A stretch of 64,000 bases of DNA. Origin: Diphasiastrum complanatum (lineage: Eukaryota > Streptophyta > Lycopodiopsida > Lycopodiales > Lycopodiaceae). Made by a program: the position numbers and the translations under genes. The first letter of the stretch is position 1, and each line of letters starts with the position of its first letter. Below, one piece after another: positions 49,001-59,314 of this stretch. The stretch is from contig CM055103.1 of assembly GCA_029204225.1 (NCBI GenBank), forward strand, positions 58,155,315 to 58,219,314. The letters are read 5' to 3'. Under the pieces are notes generated by a model. The model saw only the letters and a list, made by a program, of their open reading frames with translations, ran no database searches and had not been told where the DNA came from.

Positions 49001-49654
49001 GACCGAGGAACACATTTTCTAAATGATACGATACGGTTGCTGACAACCTATTTTCTGATCAAACACAGAAAAACTACACTGTATAATCCAAAAGCAAACG
49101 AGTTGACAAAAAGAGCTAATGGAATTTTATGTAAGATCCTGACTAAAATTACTATTGCACATGCAACGGATTGGGATCAGAAACTACCATCAATTCTCTG
49201 GGCTTAGTGCAACACAGAGAAAATCACAACGAAACAGACACCATATTTCCTTATATATGGTATGCATCCTATCTGGCCAATTGAATTTGAGGTGAAAACC
49301 TTTTGTATTCAAGCTCAACGAACAAATGTAGGATTAATAAACAAAAGGTTGAGTAATATTGAAGAACCAGCTGAAGGTCGAGAGACTTCACAAGACCTAA
49401 TGGAGGAAATCTAGAAACAAAGAAAGAAGAAATATGACAGTCATATAAAAAAATGTGATCTTAAAGCTAATGATTATGCGCTGATTTATGACAGTCACCA
49501 TCAAAAGTTTCTTGGAAAACTCCATATGCGATGGCTTGGACCGTATAAAGTCATAGAGGTGTTTGACAATGGTTCTATGTAACTTCAATCACTTGAAGGT
49601 GAACTATTATCGACACGTATTAACAAGTCCAGACTGAAGAAATACTACCTTTGA
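46054..49654 (+). pseudogene. Gypsy pol: protease, RT, RNase H, integrase (multiple stops)
   Basis: Protease near 46180 has DSSSSVNI, where the active site DSG has lost Gly, then a frame change and YSVLIGRPWL near 46390. RT (47123-47617) has GKIRICQDFRKLNA, FCDGFSGYNQV with the first Asp, and FIDDFCVYS (FIDD box). TAA at 47615 interrupts; the same frame resumes with RT thumb and RNase H (47660-48328: YYASRQLSASKKNYSATEREAL). Integrase (48467-49654) keeps H-H-C-C (HFALKNT...CDPCQRSG) and the two catalytic Asp (EIDFVGP, SDRGTHF), but the catalytic Glu position appears as Lys (ELTKRANG). Further in-frame stops lie at 48326, 48806 and about 49206. RT through integrase share one frame. Confidence 0.9.
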
Positions 49655-49934
49655 CCAAATTTTTTTTTTTAATTCATTCTTATTATTTTTTGTTATTTTT
49701 TAGAAAATAATCGCAAATTTTCTTTTTATCTTGTCTAATTTTTTTTGTCCTTTTCTTTTCATGCCACGTCATCATCCTTTCCACACAGCTACTGCTTATC
49801 AAAGTTATTTTTCATTTTTCCTCTTTACACTTTCTACCTGCGAAGTTTATGCTTTCCTGCGCTCACTCTTTGCGATCAAAGCACCTTTTTGTGAACTATT
49901 GCGATCTACGAAGTTATCATTCAACATTCGAACA

Positions 49935-51737
49935 ATGGCTTCCGCATCAGGTTCGAGCTCTAATATCATTTGGAAAGCATGCACAAGAATCCACTTGGCA
50001 TCCATCCGGTCCTTTTTGGATCGATGCAGGTTGGGTGATTTGAAAGTGGACCCATCTATCATCCTCTCTGAAGTCAGTACTAGTACCACTGTCAACTCAA
50101 AATGCAGCTTATCACCTCAGAGAGAAAATCACTCGACTCTTTGAAGGAGTCCTTTGAGAAGATCGATTCGCTCGAATCAGAAGCTGATCGAACAACATCG
50201 TTCCCTCGAAACACAGCTTCCGACTTTAATAAATGAAGCTGATTCTTTGAGACAGATCAATAAGGCGATTCAAGCCAAGTCCGACAATTTTCAGACTCAA
50301 AATAATTCTTTGAAGCAGCAACTTTTGGCTGCAAACCAGCATAATGTCATGCTCCAAAAACATCTACAGGAGGAGCGAATGACAAGATTAAAGACAAAAG
50401 TTGTTTTGTCCCTGAGCACCACCGCAGAGTCAATCACTGTTGATCTCACGAAGCTGAACCAGCTCCAAGGCCAGATGATCAATAATTTTCGAGTTGAGTT
50501 CTTACAACCGCTCGAGGATGCGAAGGCTCTTGTCGAGGAAGAGTTGACGGAACTGAAGGAGTTCTCTAGTGATGCCACCCCATCTTGCAGCGGGCCCGAT
50601 GCGCACGATGATTATCTGTAGGCCCTACTGCGAATTGATGAACTTACACAGCAACTCCAAGCTGTCCCTGCCTGCATCAGAGCCTCAGACCATCCAGAAT
50701 TCCTGGAGGCTGTCGCGAAGATTGACCAACTCGAATAGGAGCTATCAACCCAAAAGCAACAAATGGAAGATCAGAAGCTGGCTACTGAGTTGGAAACTCA
50801 GGATTTCGCAACTACATTTTCACAGCCAAAGCGAATGAGGCGAAATCAGTCGAAGGTATGTGCTGACAGATTCCGTACATTTGCTGATCGCTTCTGAAAA
50901 TGCTGTCCACATGTTTTTAATATTGAGTTGCAATGGCGTGTGGATTACATGATGCTACCAGGCGCAGTAGGCATTGCCTTCGACGACTGGAAGCGACCGT
51001 GGCAGAAGGACGACTTTCTCTGGTTATGGGCCCAGCTCACTATGGAGCAGAAAGGATGTCTCTACTGGAGCATAATCTAGGGTAAATTCTAGGTCGTACC
51101 TTTCGGATCAGCAGAGTTATACATAGGCTCTTCGGCTATGTATGCTCTCGAATATATCCGTATTAAAGAACTTCAATTTTTGCAAAACAAAGATAATAAG
51201 CGACATTTTTGGAAGCGGAAGTCATAGTTTCAGCTGTACAAACCACAAGTCGTTGCAGATTTAGGAGCATTCGACGATGCAGGTCTGCAATAAATATCAA
51301 TATGGCTTATCCGGAATTATTCAGTCTATATGTGGATTGGGAGCGAAACCTCACAAAATATTTTGCGGAGATTCGCCATAATCTGCAAGATAGAAGAAAG
51401 TCATTTAGTTATAAGCAATTTTGTACATATACATTTTGGCAGTTTGGTACCTTTGCGACGAAGACATTATTTTTTGTTCAGAACCTTTATGTTAAAAGCA
51501 ATTTTATTAGATTCAGCTCGTTATTGTAAAGAAATCACTCTACAAAGTGATTCATATGAAGATACCAAGTTAACCCAGGAGTTGTTCAATGGAACATTAC
51601 TTCCGGTTAAGTTAGAAGAATTTGGCAACTTACCAGTTGGCCGCTATACCAAATCGAAAGAAGACTTGCTCTTGATCGAAGCTCAACAGAACTTGGAGCT
51701 TGCTCAGAAGTTATATGAAGAACTGAATCATTCCTAA
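49935..51737 (+). pseudogene. Extra ORF of the gypsy element after integrase
   Basis: A single plus-strand frame can be followed from the ATG at 49935 (MASASGSSSNIIWKACTRI) to 51737, about 600 codons, broken by eight or so stops (for example 50142, 50619 and about 50736). Reading the same frame throughout indicates one decayed gene. Residues about 70-230 form a coiled-coil-like Gln/Leu/Glu-rich segment (QLPTLINEADSLRQINK; NNSLKQQLLAANQ). A Trp-rich block follows near 50950-51075 (WRVDYMMLPG, DDWKRPWQKDDFLWLWAQ). No signal peptide or transmembrane span is evident, so a classical envelope protein is not supported. Plant Tat and Athila elements are known for extra ORFs here. Confidence 0.6.
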
Positions 51738-52045
51738 AAATTCATTCGTGTCCTTGTCGTGGTGATGTTTCTATGGGATGCTGACTTTTTGAAGTTTAAA
51801 GACGTTTTGAAGTTCGATTCCAGTTTTCATCAGCAATTCAAAGATCAACTCCAAATAACCTATTCAATTAAAAGAAACAACAAGACATATATTTTCTAAC
51901 ATGAAGAAATATCTAAGGGAAGAAATACACGAAGAAATATCTTTTCGCCTCAATGAAAATCTGACAAACGAGAACGTTTCTCGAATACTCCTCGAAATAA
52001 AGATGATATGTTTACGAGGACGTTTCACATTTGAGGAAGGGGATA

Positions 52046-53285
52046 TGTGATGCCACGAAAATGTTAAAAATTAAAATATCAACATAAACATGGCATGATA
52101 TACTCGAAAATGAAGATATGACCTGGATAAGTATAAATCATGAAGAGGCCTAAGTCATTTTTCGGGGATATATCTCCTAAGTACTTGCCTTGTAATTAAG
52201 GGCAAGACCTTTTAAAGGAAAAGACATTGTCTCGAACAACCTTTACTAGGTTGTCCATACGAAACGACTAGATACGAAAAGACTAGAGTAACTTTAATTC
52301 ATAGTTAAGTATACCTCCTATGGTATAGGTGAATGTATTTTCAGTCTAATCGTTGACTAGACCCTTTCGCGGGAGCGATCCACCTGTTGTTTTAGAGGTG
52401 TGTTTGTTGGCCCCGTAGAATATATATTGATCTCACACTTTCATCTCAATCATCGAGAGAGAATAGTTTATGCTTATGTAAGAGATTGCAAAAGTGAATA
52501 GAGTTCTGTGAGTTATTCTCCCTTATCTATGTTCTCCGCACTACTGAGTGTGAGCGATTTGGAGTTTGCTAACAATCTCTAACGCATTTCATAAATTTCT
52601 CTCTGATCAGACAGACGCTCTAGTGCATTATAGTCGTTTGCTGAGTTTCTGTAAAGCATGCTCTAAAGAACTGTCTTTAAACTATCTTATTCGTCTGTCA
52701 CGAATACTTACTTTTCGTCACTTGAATAACGACTATCTTTGGTACAGTCTAGCATGATCATTGAATAAAGCTGTATATATACATATGAAATGACGGTCCC
52801 TGCCTGAAGAATTAAGTCTCTGATCTGTCTTCCTAATTGGCATTGACATAAGTTTCTAACATATTCTAAAACTCTTCGTGTTCTTTAACCATTAAGTTGG
52901 ACTTTAATTGTTGAGGACTTCCGTCTAGAAACAAATAGTTCACGAACGCGATTAATTAATTGTCTACACAGTCGCGAATACATCGAACAATTCTCGATTC
53001 TCTGTTGACACCTTAATCAGCCAGAGTGTAGTACCACTGTACTACTCTGATAACATCTCATTTGTAGAATGTGCTTCATCCAATTCAATAGAGGCCAGAT
53101 TGTTGTTCTGAATTTATTAACACTACCCATCCCAAATATAAGTAATACTGGTTACTTTTTAATTGTCTGGCAACAACCAGAATAACACTCGAAACCACTT
53201 GCTATAATTATACTAACGTTGTCCTCTGTGGGAATGACATGATTTACTATAAAATCTATATTAACCCTGTTGGTATAGTACGACA
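52046..53285 (+). repeat. Gypsy 3' LTR
   Basis: 1,240 bp, directly after polypurine GAGGAAGGGGATA (52033-52045) and ending at the target duplication CATTC. Confidence 0.92.
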
Positions 53286-53290
53286 CATTC

Positions 53291-55320
53291 CATGAAAGAA
53301 TCAAGCTAAATGAAGTCGTTATTGAGAAAAAGAAGAGCGCAACTACCTGAATGTAACCAGCATGTGGCAAGTAAGCAGCCAGTGGTCTGATATGATGATC
53401 AGAGGTGCAGAATATCAAAGATAGCGGACCTGTTAAGAAGTGACAGACGGAGCAATCGAAGGAAGGAACAACCGTTTTAGTCAAGTATAGAGGTATCCTT
53501 CTTCTGAGACTTTGAGCATAGGTTGTAGAAAATATGCGATCCATTATATAATTACTATGGTTTGCAGAAAGAGTTGCCTGAACTGATAATTTTATCATGA
53601 ATGTCTTGCATATTGGATGATGAATGAGGTTCGTGGTTGATAGACGTTATTGTGGTGGGTAGGCAGAATTGTGTAATGGATAACATCCTTATGCATAGAC
53701 TGGTGTATGGTATTGAGTCTAGGAGCTGCCTGTTTGATTTGATTAGTAAATAATACGTCAGGTGGTTGATACGAATTTGGATAGAATCAATACTTCATGA
53801 GAACTGCATGGATGACATTAGCATGATATACGGAACATGAATGAAAGCATTTAAACCTCTCCATAAAATCTCAGCTTTTTCTCTAGTTCCAAAGATGAAT
53901 GTGTCTTACGAAAAAGGATACTTATAAGCTGATGTATATTTGACACAATATGTTCCAAATGAATGTGTGACAGTTTCTCATAGTAAAGCTGATATGACAT
54001 ATGATTCGACTGTTTCATAAAGTAAGATATTGCACTGTATGTAAAATAAAATTCTGGCTGACCCTCTTGAAACACAGAAGCCGTTTTTATACCTGGTGAG
54101 GGTGAAACATACCTCACGGGCTAGGAAAGAACAAACTTTTACAGTGAGTGTTCCGCATTTAAAAACACCCCACCCAAGTTACCCATTGAAACACACGGGC
54201 CTTGGGAGGCATACACTCGACCGCCTAACTCCCAAGGTGGGTCAAACCCATGAGCACGAAAAGGCTGAGAGAAGACCGCAAAAGTGTAAAAGTCAATGTT
54301 AATGGTTTAAAAGGTACGTAATTCAGATATCGGACTCACCATTAACAATATGAAGATTCACTTTAGATGGAACGAAATAAATATCTTATTGAATTTCTGA
54401 TATGTTGGGTTTAGTAATGCCAATGTAGGTGAGAATTCAAGCCATACCTGAAATTTCAACCAACTAGACTGTGAGGATTACTCCGTGAGTTTTAGAGCTT
54501 TCTCCCCCATACAATATGACTTAAATCTATGTTCGACATTACCATCAACAACGCCCATTGCACAATAAATTTAATATGCATACTATAGTGGTGAGATGTA
54601 ATGGAAAGGATGCATACAGTGGGAAGAAATGATTGACTATGGAAAATAGAAAAAGCTACACAAGTAAGGGATTCGGGTACATATGCCCTTCACAAACCAT
54701 TACTCCATACTAAAAAAGGAGTAGTAACAGTATTTACCAAGAGAGGATTCCTAGGGTACACATCATTAACTAGGACCGGGTTGGAAGGGGGACATATTCC
54801 CAATATTGACACCTCACACATCACCGATGGAATAATGCATATGAATAGCATTATAAAAAAAGAAACATACTAGTGGGAATGAGTGCTTAGCAGAAATCAT
54901 CCATACCAAGGCCATCACTTGTTCGGAAATTCATCCTCAGTAAGAAAGAGATGCTTATTGTGATTGACTAGCATGATAACAAAACCATATCACATGCTGA
55001 ACTACTCAAGGTAGAAAACTACAAAAGTCGTTAGAATCAGTAAAATACCTACCTCTGAGATGCTATGGGATCAACAAACGTTTTGAGAATGAAAGGATAG
55101 GGTATCCTAGAATAGGAAATATTCTTCAAGGTCATTTTGAAGATGTTAACAACAACTTTAATGTAGAAGTAATATTTAAGAAAGGTCTACTGAACTTGCA
55201 TATCAAAAGTCAGATCAAAACCCCAAAGTACATTGCCAGACCATTACGGAACTTCACCCGATACCTTGGAAGTTACAACCAAAATCTATTCAGAATGATT
55301 TTTGTGTCCGATAGAATATC
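53291..55320. other. Low-copy-looking DNA without recognised genes
   Basis: Short frames only. One 78-codon plus-strand frame at 54640-54870 (KPLLHTKKGVVTVFTKRGF) is not recognisable. A 9-bp perfect hairpin lies at 54200-54237. No LTR ends or long repeats shared with the rest of the window were seen. Confidence 0.4.
54200..54237. other. Inverted repeat (hairpin) next to a B-box-like word
   Basis: CCTTGGGAG and CTCCCAAGG pair perfectly over 9 bp around a 20-nt loop. GGGTCAAACCC lies just downstream. It may be a SINE fragment; no A-box or target duplication was found. Confidence 0.4.
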
Positions 55321-55581
55321 ATGGCACACTTCGGTAACCCAAGAAGGTTTTGTCTAGTAATATGGATCCTGAGTTGGGGATCTGCAACCATTATATCATT
55401 AGATACTACTTTGGGATGGGTGACCACCGGCGACCTCACTTTAGAACTAAACACCAATGGAACCCAAGTTCAGGCCACTTTGTACCTACGTATAAGTCAG
55501 CAATGGTTTCCCCTTTCAGTTCAAGTTGCCCTACTAGACAGGATCCCCCGCGCAGCCTTAGAGTTCATACGACGAAACTAA
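55321..55581 (+). CDS. Hypothetical protein fragment (86 aa), related to the ORF at 55998
   Basis: ATG at 55321 to a stop at 55581. The core IISLDTTLGWVTTGDLTLEL, then ATLYLRISQQWFPLSVQV, alternates hydrophobic and polar residues as in beta strands. A very similar pattern occurs in 55998-56318. Downstream another frame (55350-55784) is open but rich in Pro/Ser/Thr and may be a shadow or a frameshifted continuation. No family recognised; possibly part of a decayed transposon or integrated viral gene, but that is speculation. Confidence 0.35.
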   Translation: MAHFGNPRRFCLVIWILSWGSATIISLDTTLGWVTTGDLTLELNTNGTQVQATLYLRISQQWFPLSVQVALLDRIPRAALEFIRRN

Positions 55582-55997
55582 TCGACGCTATGTCTATGCA
55601 TTTCGCAGAAGTGTCACAAGAAGTATCACAAACACCCATGAATACCCCTTACTACGATCCGTATGAACAACGTACAGAGTCGCCTGGAACCGCTAGTAGC
55701 ACCAACATAAATTCAGAAGATAGACCCATGAATAGAAATCAACGAACACTATTCCAACACCCTAGTACTGAATATTTCCAGTGATGGATTATCCGAAGAT
55801 CCTACTAATGACCTCATCTATGAAGTGAGAACCATCTGAGTCATTCGGGTTGGATCTAGGCTGAATCTCACAAGATTCTTGGCTAGAAATTTCTTTGAGA
55901 TCCCTCGAACGATTTCTATCCCAGAATCTCTGAGATTCCGTTAGATCCTAGCTAGGTTTTAGAGTTAGATTTAGAAAAATTCTAGGTTAAAGTATGA

Positions 55998-56318
55998 ATG
56001 GTGCCATCGCTCAGATATTGCCTAGTCCTACGCATAGAAGGATGGATGGCCATAAGGTTTGTTACCCTCGACACACAACATGAGAGTGTGAACACTGGAG
56101 ATGTAGTCGTTGAAATAGTTAGAGAAGTACAACAGTTCCAAATCTGCATTTACTATCGCATAGATCTTGTATGGGTACTATTGTCTTTTGAAGATCAGCT
56201 TATTAATGATGAAGTTATAGGAGGTATTTGGGTAGAATTAGAGATAGACTCATATGGTTTGGCGGATTTTTCGCATGATGATGCGACAAATGATAACGAT
56301 GAACCACCAAATGAATAA
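55998..56318 (+). CDS. Hypothetical protein (106 aa), related to the ORF at 55321
   Basis: ATG at 55998, stop TAA at 56318. FVTLDTQHESVNTGDVVVEI, then CIYYRIDLVWVLLSFED, parallels the 55321 ORF (LDT, V-TGD--hE, Y-RI, W--LS). The C-terminus is acidic (HDDATNDNDEPPNE). I recognise no domain. The two could be a tandem duplication or two exons of a repeat-containing protein. Whether either is expressed cannot be told here. Confidence 0.4.
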   Translation: MVPSLRYCLVLRIEGWMAIRFVTLDTQHESVNTGDVVVEIVREVQQFQICIYYRIDLVWVLLSFEDQLINDEVIGGIWVELEIDSYGLADFSHDDATNDNDEPPNE

Positions 56319-56964
56319 GTGAGATAGTACGATGTATTTCAACTCATTGTAATATTAATCATATTGCTCACAGATGCAATTACACTTTATTAACTAACTA
56401 CTTGACATCGAACAAGAAGTCGATGCATGTGAGTACACAATTTGTGATTATCATTTTCTTGTAATACATAAATTTCTTTATTCACTTGTGCATATGGCAA
56501 CCAATGTTGATAGAAAATGGAATTCAATGTGTTGATAGGTAACAAATTCCAAAAGTTAGATCCATTAACATTCTGTTCTATACCGTGGTTTATATCGAGG
56601 GGCCTTTTTTTCATCAGTCTCGGTATTACCCTCGGTTAGCAGAGTGTCCTGAATGCCTCTGGCCACCTGGACCCTCTTTATAAACCTCTCTATAAATGTC
56701 TCAAAAACAAGTTCAAATTTGGTAGGCTTATACCAACGTCAGCCTCAGTATACTCCTCAAACTAGCTTCAGTATTCTGATGTATGTTCTGAGGCCCTCTA
56801 ATGGATTTATAACCCTCTCTATAAATGTTTTAAAAACAAGTTCAAATTTGGTAGGCTAATACCGAGGCCAAACACCGGAACCCAAGGCTCGAGCATTCCA
56901 CTCCTCCCGCGACTCATTTTAAGAACTATCGTTCAAAGAAACGCTCAAAAAAAGCCTTGTAGTG
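56319..56964. repeat. Possible CACTA transposon end with subterminal repeats
   Basis: Two near-identical 55-bp blocks (CTCTCTATAAATGT, then AAAAACAAGTTCAAATTTGG) lie at about 56681 and 56810. Words of the type CCTCGGTATTA / TAATACCGAGG occur at 56621, 56745 and 56862. The stretch ends CCTTGTAGTG at 56955-56964, the complement of a CACTACAAGG terminus. The opposite end was not found in the window, so the identification is weak. Confidence 0.35.
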
Positions 56965-57760
56965 TATGCATAAATTGATGTCTGGACTTAACGCTACGTG
57001 TCACATAGATCTATCAAATTATACATCAAGCCATCCATGTATGTCTATATCTACCTACTTGTCTTGTCATTGGGTATTATACCTATTGATCATGTCTTTA
57101 ATACAGTTTGATCTTGAATACATTAGTACACATGATCGGCATACATTAAAAAATTATATATGGCACATTTATATCAACCCAAAGATGTAGCAGTATGTCC
57201 ATACATCTCTCACTTATCCACAAATTAAGCCAAAAAAACTTCAACTAATTGTCATTTTGGCACAAATGACGACTTTTAAAAAGCTGTCATATAAATGTGC
57301 ATAAATGACAGTTTTTCTAGGCCATCATTTATGATGGTTAAGCTTAAAATGGTGATTTAAGCCTATATCTCACATGTATCTATGATATTATATATTAATC
57401 CATCCATGGTCATGTAAATACATCTACTTACCTTAAAATTAGGAGTAATTTAAATTACACTTCTGAAAGTGTTCAATATTGTTTGATTCATCGATTTGCT
57501 AGCACACAATGATGTACAGTGCATCCAAACGAAAAAGGCATATTTGTATATTCAACCTAGCAGTTTTATGCTATTAATTATATATAACTATTTTTATGTA
57601 CACACCTATCTCCACATCAATCCTTAAGAAGCAAAATTGGTATTTTCACATAAATGACAGTTTTTAGGTCATCATTTGATTATGAATAAACTGCACGGAT
57701 ATAACACTACATGTCACATTGCACTCAGTAAAATGGCCATAAAATCATGTCAAAGTTGTT
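56965..57760. repeat. Diverged ~350-bp tandem repeat, about 2.3 units
   Basis: Parallel text recurs: GCTACGTGTCACATAGATCTAT at 56990, CATATCTCACATGTATCTAT-like at 57370 and ACTACATGTCACATTGC at 57708. CATAAATGACAGTTTTT occurs at 57299 and 57643, and CATCCATG-ATGT at 57033 and 57400. Strongly diverged; no ORF. Confidence 0.5.
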
Positions 57761-58140
57761 AGGATGAGCCATAACAAAACCACCACTGAATCGGGTATAA
57801 AGGCCATTGACACACAAAAGCCCTTTATGAAGCATAAAAGATGGCTATGGGAATCCTTTTTTATGACTTAAATTATTAACACAAGTCACATTTATGCATC
57901 TTTATGGGTCGTATTCTCCCTTCTCAAATTTAATCTTGACCCTTTTATCATCGTAATGCCTTGTGCTCAGGTGTCTTTTGTATTTTGGGACCACCTTCAG
58001 GAGCATAATGTCCATCCAATTTTCTCTCTCCTAGGAATCTATCATTCTCTCTCCTCTCTCCGGTGGAATGTGCATGTGCTATGTGGCAGCCCATCATTGG
58101 TTGTTCACATCCACATTCCACCACAAACGTAAAAAAGTTT
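57761..58140. other. Non-coding, no feature recognised
   Basis: AT-rich to 57950, then CT-rich. Long frames here are read-through of homopolymer tracts further on. Confidence 0.4.
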
Positions 58141-58258
58141 GCGAAAAAAAAACGGCAAAAAATCAAAAAAAAAAAAAAAACTGGTCCACGCGTACGGCCG
58201 TACGGCCGTACCGTACGGCCAAAAAACAGAAGAAGAAGAAAAAAAAAAAAAAAAAAAC
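58141..58258. repeat. GC-rich GTACGGCC palindrome cluster between two A tracts
   Basis: GTACGGCC occurs at 58192, 58200 and 58213, and the overlapping palindrome GGCCGTACGGCC at 58196-58207. A-rich tracts (58145-58180 and 58221-58258) lie on both sides. It is strongly self-complementary and may be hard to sequence. Single GTACGGCC words recur in LTRs near 9333 (complement), 24058 and 38233. Confidence 0.75.
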
Positions 58259-59125
58259 CTTTGCACAATGGCATTACGTAGGGGAAGGCCCCAGGGCACC
58301 AAGTCTTAAGATGACATGTGAACTCTCCCATTTGTGTATTATAATGAAAATATTGGCATCAAATATTTGATAGACAATGTGTCAAAAAATGAACAAATAG
58401 GTGAGGTCATTTCTATGCCGGGCAACGTTTTCTCCACGCGGTCTGCAGAATAAAAAGGCAATTACTGATTTCGTGAGGCATCGAAACATCAAAATATGAG
58501 GTTATCTTCCTGCAGTAGAGCCAGATGGCAACGTCTCAGCTAATCCTGTGAAACATTAAAAGGAAGACTTTGGTTCACATCTCAATAATGCTCTGAAATA
58601 GCTGTAAAAGGAAGACTTTAAAACCGAGTAGATCCAAATGAGAACCCTGGATTACAGTGGAAAATCTATGAAGGGTTGGTAAATTTTAGTGATCATACGC
58701 AATCGAAGATGCGTGATGGAATAGACAATAGAACAGTCACCAGGGTGTTCACTGTTAAAGCAATATCTTCTACAATATTGCCGCGTCCCTGATGGGTCCT
58801 GGAGCTGGTTGAAAGTTCAGGCCTCTGGCACGGTCACTCTTCTAAGCTCTCACTTGTTGCATGAGGTAAACCAAGTCTTTAGCTTGACTATTAACCTGCT
58901 AAATCAGAAATTAGCATATGTAGATCAGATAGACCGAGTAATCTGTAACTTGGTATCAGATTCTAGATAGAGCCAGCAGGGATAGTAGTGACTGTTTTGG
59001 AGCAATTTGGAAATAGTCGCCATAATGTCAATTTCCAGGCCTCGGGCGTCAAGACTTTAGAGTTCGAGGCTGAGGCTGCAGGACACGTTTAAAAGTTTCA
59101 TCCTCCGCTGTGAACATCATAAAGC
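58259..59125. other. Upstream region of the extensin gene
   Basis: No ORF or repeat of note. It likely includes promoter sequence of the gene at 59315. No TE terminus seen. Confidence 0.45.
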
Positions 59126-59227
59126 TCTCTCTTTCCGCGCCCTCTCTCCCCCTCTTCTTTTTCTGAATAAAGCACAGAGTTTCAAGGCTTGAAGCTTGCA
59201 CTAGAGCAATTGGGTAATCTGTATAAG
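59126..59227 (+). promoter_or_regulatory. Candidate core promoter of the extensin gene
   Basis: A pyrimidine-rich patch (CTCTCTCTTTCCGCGCCCTC and following, 59126-59165) is followed by TATAAG at 59222-59227, about 90 bp before the start codon. Either could mark the core promoter; AATAAAG at 59166 is a second weak candidate. No experiment-like evidence in sequence. Confidence 0.35.
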
Positions 59228-59314
59228 CGGCATTTGAATCAGGGAAGCTGATTGCATTGTGATCTGCAATTCACGGGAAGCAAGGAAGAGATTCTGAAGA
59301 GGCAGCAAGGAAGA

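Larger units (their letters stand above)
43233..53285 (+). mobile_element. Complete but mutated Ty3/gypsy retrotransposon (10,053 bp)
   Basis: LTRs 43233-44476 (1,244 bp) and 52046-53285 (1,240 bp), TGTGATCCCAC / TGTGATGCCAC...ACGACA, are bounded by target duplication CATTC (43228-43232 and 53286-53290). Order inside is primer site, gag, zinc knuckle, protease, RT, RNase H, integrase, then an extra ORF of about 600 codons and a polypurine tract. Protease-RT-RNase H-integrase order defines Ty3/gypsy. LTRs differ at several sites per 100 bp, so it is older than the copia at 23885. All ORFs carry stops or frameshifts. The large 3' extra ORF suggests the Tat/Athila side of plant gypsy elements; this is an inference. 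Confidence 0.93.

Noticed and set aside
49935-51737. Envelope-like protein in the gypsy element
   Set aside because: No signal peptide or transmembrane segment seen; described only as an extra ORF.
53152-53598. 148-codon minus-strand ORF
   Set aside because: It crosses the gypsy LTR boundary and target duplication, so it cannot be an old gene.
58063-58370. Lys-rich frames and their Phe-rich antisense partners
   Set aside because: Translation of A tracts around the palindrome cluster.
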